Part shown: piece by piece, positions 45,056 through 47,573 of the stretch
Position numbering within the stretch: position 1 is the first letter of the stretch
Layout: each line of letters begins with the position of its first letter
DNA from: JAHEIJ01 sp040235565
Lineage (GTDB): Bacteria; Pseudomonadota; Gammaproteobacteria; UBA6429; Thiohalophilaceae
NCBI GenBank assembly: GCA_040235565.1
Contig: JBECLA010000133.1
Location: forward strand, 1 to 47,573
DNA: 47,573 bases
Direction of reading: 5' to 3'
Notes under the pieces: model-generated
Seen by the model: the letters and a program-made list of their open reading frames with translations, nothing else
Told to the model about the DNA's origin: nothing
The model's database searches: none
Program-made: the position numbers and the translations under genes

Positions 45056-46267
45056 TTAATGTCTTGACAAGTAATTGTCTATTTTATCGAACATATATTG
45101 ACTAAATGGTATTGAACAAGTAAATGCTGGTGAAACGGCATTCAGAATATGAAAGGACGCGGAATCTCCCTCATATATAAAATCCATTTCCAGTTTTCTT
45201 TTTTCAGTGTTAAACAATTGCGCTCGAATCCCTGCCGGCCCACGACTCTTGTAATTCTTTATTTCTATATTTTCTGCTATTCTGGAACCCTGTTTTACCA
45301 TATATGGCCGTAAGTATTTTAGCATTTCCACTAATGCCAGATCACGAAATCCAAATTCATTCCGAAAAAATAAACTAATTTCTTTAAGAGTAATATCTGC
45401 TAATTCTTTCAGATTAAAGTTTTCAAACCCATTATAATGCTCTCGCCAAAATGCAGGAATGGCTGTTGGTCCCAGTTTTATTTTACCATTTACAGCAATA
45501 GTAAAATGGACTCCAAGAAATGGATTATTAAGATCTGGTACTGGATATATATTTGTCCTTATACTTCCCGGTTGTTCACTGCCTATTAAATACAGCCCTT
45601 TAAATGGAAGAATTGTATGATTTTGTGAGAATTCATATTCCTTTGCTATTTTATCGGCATATAATCCTGCTGAATTTATAACATATCCAGCGTTGATAAA
45701 ACCATTATTCGTTTTGATACCGTCTTTTGTTTTCTTCAGAAATGTCGTATTCGGTAATATAGTTACACCCAGAGATTTAGCGTCTTTAAGCAAAGATGCC
45801 ATGACTTGTTTAGGATCTACAGAAGAGGTTGTTGGTGACCATAATGCATTCTCATATGTTTTTACTCTCGGCTCTATTTCTTTTGCCTCTTTTTCAGTTA
45901 TTTTATATATTTCTACCTGGTTGTGTTCACCTCTGTTGTGCAAAATATCCAGCGTATTAAGTTCAGCCTCATTTTTCGCGACCACAAGCTTGCCACATCT
46001 ATTTATATTTAGGCTATTTTCCAAACAATAGTTTGTCAGCGCGCTATTACCATCACGTGTGAATTTCGCTTTGAGACTGTCATTTGTATAATAAAAACCC
46101 GCATGCAAAACCCCACTATTTCTACCGCTTGCATGAATTCCAATATCAGGTTCTTTTTCAATTAAAATTACATTGCAGTCCGGGTAGCGTTTACGCGCCA
46201 ATATCGCCATATTGATGCCAATTACCCCACCACCGATAACAAGAAAGTCTGCGTTAATACACGGCAT
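45056..46267 (-). CDS. lhgO: L-2-hydroxyglutarate oxidase-like FAD enzyme
   Basis: 403 residues of the DAO/LhgO family. FAD-binding: DFLVIGGGVIG (residues 7-17); HASGRNSGVLHAGFYYTNDSLKAKF (about 46-70) and KYLRPYMVKQGSRI later are LhgO family stretches. It should oxidise a 2-hydroxy acid (L-2-hydroxyglutarate in characterised members) with FAD and pass electrons to quinone or oxygen. It is unusual inside a polysaccharide cluster; it could supply or remove a metabolite, or a related hydroxy-acid substituent may be its substrate. It precedes the beta-helix gene by about 60 bases in reverse order, so both probably belong to one transcript. Confidence 0.85.
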   Translation of the reverse strand: MPCINADFLVIGGGVIGINMAILARKRYPDCNVILIEKEPDIGIHASGRNSGVLHAGFYYTNDSLKAKFTRDGNSALTNYCLENSLNINRCGKLVVAKNEAELNTLDILHNRGEHNQVEIYKITEKEAKEIEPRVKTYENALWSPTTSSVDPKQVMASLLKDAKSLGVTILPNTTFLKKTKDGIKTNNGFINAGYVINSAGLYADKIAKEYEFSQNHTILPFKGLYLIGSEQPGSIRTNIYPVPDLNNPFLGVHFTIAVNGKIKLGPTAIPAFWREHYNGFENFNLKELADITLKEISLFFRNEFGFRDLALVEMLKYLRPYMVKQGSRIAENIEIKNYKSRGPAGIRAQLFNTEKRKLEMDFIYEGDSASFHILNAVSPAFTCSIPFSQYMFDKIDNYLSRH

Positions 46268-46326
46268 ATAAATACTGTTTTTAATTTTTCTATAGGTTTT
46301 TAGTGTAATGAATACGCCATGGCATT

Positions 46327-47573
46327 TCAGGGTAAACGCTCAAAGGCCCCGAAATCAATCGGCCCATTCTGCTTTCTTGGTCTGGATTTGCTATTATGCA
46401 GATATTCATAATCAACAGCGACTTTTTCACCTTCGAATTCTTTTAACTCCGCACCCTTATCAATCGCTTCCGAATCTTTTGATAGTCTGTAATCCAGTTT
46501 TTTTCGGTCTACAAATTCAGGTTTTTCTTTTACGAGATTAAAAACGTCAAGTAAGTCATAGTCAGGCACCTTGCCTTTACCGGCAAAGATGTTATTTATC
46601 AGCACCAGATTAGTTCCGTTTTTATTATTTATATATTGCCCACTGCTTCTGTCATTAACAATTGTATTATTGACAAGGAATAAATTGTTTTTTTCGTATT
46701 TCAGCCCTTCCAACCCAAATGCTATGATTGCCCAGTTTTCAGCATTCTCTCCTTGCTGGATAGTGTTACCAACAAGATAGGTCTCACCCCCGTTTGGAAA
46801 GTCGAGTTGGTAACTCGCCTGACCATCGGTTTCATCCATTATCCTGTTGAACAAAATCCTGTTTTCCCTCGCACGAGATTTTACGTTATGTCCTATATAT
46901 GCATGATGACTATTGCTGAATCGCAAGGTAAAACTGTTTATCATTCCTATGTAAATATTATGCGTTTTTCCGTCACCCGCACCATTATGCGCAAACTCAG
47001 TGTGCTCAATTAAAACGTTATTGTTTTCTTTTTTACCGGTGAGCACACCATTTTCATTATGATGAAAGTAGCAATGACGTATCGTCAAATTAACCCCTTC
47101 ATGCCGTATACCCGCCCCATTATGATCACTGACTTTCGCACCAGTAAATTCAACATTCTCAATAGTCGTATCATTTCCCTGAATGACCCATAGCGCCTTA
47201 CCATTTCCAATATTGTCTGTTGCTGAAATTTTAGGACGCCCATTCACACCTTTAATATGCAGGTTATTCTGCTTCCAAATGACCTCGTCTCCGGTATATT
47301 TACCGGCAGCATCAATTTCTATGGTGTCACCAGCTATCGCGACAGCGGCAGCTCTGCTTGGTACTGCATACTCTCCAGACGGACCAACTCTTAGCGTACG
47401 AGGTTTCCTTTTTTCAATATGCGTTTTATCCACCACAACAGTGCCTGAATCAGTCAGTCCGTTTGTAGTTATATGTTGTTTATTATCTGGTTGAGTTTGC
47501 GATTTATTTATTCTGAATTCATCATGTAGCTCACCAGGTGACGGAAGCCCTACATAACCGTCACTGGCGCTGA
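46327..47573 (-). CDS. Right-handed parallel beta-helix protein (partial, N-terminus outside)
   Basis: The C-terminal 415 or so residues are inside the window; the frame stays open to the right edge, so the apparent GTG start at 47436 is only an internal codon and the N-terminus is missing. Upstream residues read GLPSPGELHDEF then a Gln/Asn/Thr-rich linker. The body has a dense pattern of strands such as TIENVEFTGAKVSDH, VLIEHTEFAHNGAG and LVNNTIVNDR, typical of pectate-lyase-like (PbH1) beta-helices. The linker start TLRVGPSGEYAVPSRAA suggests a polysaccharide-binding or -modifying role; epimerase, lyase or adhesin cannot be told apart. The C-terminus lacks any sorting tail. Confidence 0.83.
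   Translation of the reverse strand, partial: SASDGYVGLPSPGELHDEFRINKSQTQPDNKQHITTNGLTDSGTVVVDKTHIEKRKPRTLRVGPSGEYAVPSRAAAVAIAGDTIEIDAAGKYTGDEVIWKQNNLHIKGVNGRPKISATDNIGNGKALWVIQGNDTTIENVEFTGAKVSDHNGAGIRHEGVNLTIRHCYFHHNENGVLTGKKENNNVLIEHTEFAHNGAGDGKTHNIYIGMINSFTLRFSNSHHAYIGHNVKSRARENRILFNRIMDETDGQASYQLDFPNGGETYLVGNTIQQGENAENWAIIAFGLEGLKYEKNNLFLVNNTIVNDRSSGQYINNKNGTNLVLINNIFAGKGKVPDYDLLDVFNLVKEKPEFVDRKKLDYRLSKDSEAIDKGAELKEFEGEKVAVDYEYLHNSKSRPRKQNGPIDFGAFERLP

Overview
The window reads as a chromosomal segment of a gammaproteobacterium, most likely a Chromatiales/Ectothiorhodospiraceae-like lineage. The lineage is inferred from gene order (ftsB-ispD-ispF-truD, then surE-pcm-nlpD-rpoS) and from exosortase-A-associated and rhombosortase genes; no rRNA or other marker here can confirm it. 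No tRNA, rRNA, IS element, prophage or CRISPR array was seen.

Region 1 (1-21.9 kb) is visibly GC-rich, densely packed housekeeping DNA, nearly all on the minus strand. Reading with transcription (right to left) it holds dnaE, accA, tilS, pyrG, kdsA, eno, ftsB, ispD, ispF and truD, then surE, pcm, a VTT/DedA-like membrane protein gene, nlpD and rpoS, then an alanine-type aminotransferase, hom and thrC. Two small plus-strand genes (an Mth938-like protein and an Smr-domain protein) interrupt it. A partial plus-strand gene lies at the left edge. A degenerate GACGAG-type repeat family invades the ftsB-ispD junction and supplies the stop of ftsB and the first codons of ispD.

Region 2 (22-31 kb) begins with cysC and galE. 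A five-gene minus-strand set follows: a Tat-type exported cysteine protein, a PqqD-like protein, an HPr-kinase-like protein, a nucleotidyltransferase-fold protein and a two-helix membrane peptide. This is the HPr-rel-A type of system and is the best candidate here for poorly described biology. Next come a rhombosortase, an acyl-CoA ligase and a PLP-dependent decarboxylase of the exosortase-A-associated type, then a Wzx-like flippase. The exosortase itself is not in the window.

Region 3 (31-47.6 kb) is strikingly AT-rich and looks like a surface-polysaccharide cluster, mostly on the minus strand. It encodes a PIG-L deacetylase, a sugar-1-phosphate cytidylyltransferase, a DUF4910 metallopeptidase-like protein, an NAD-dependent sugar epimerase/dehydratase, a 13-repeat FG-GAP protein, a TylC3-type sugar C-methyltransferase, a family 2 glycosyltransferase, a polysaccharide pyruvyl transferase, a second methyltransferase, an L-2-hydroxyglutarate-oxidase-like flavoprotein and a beta-helix protein cut by the right edge. 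One orphan plus-strand gene (2H-phosphoesterase-like, tentative) sits among them. Together they suggest synthesis of an unusual, possibly C-methylated nucleotide-activated sugar, its polymerisation and pyruvylation, and flipping across the membrane.
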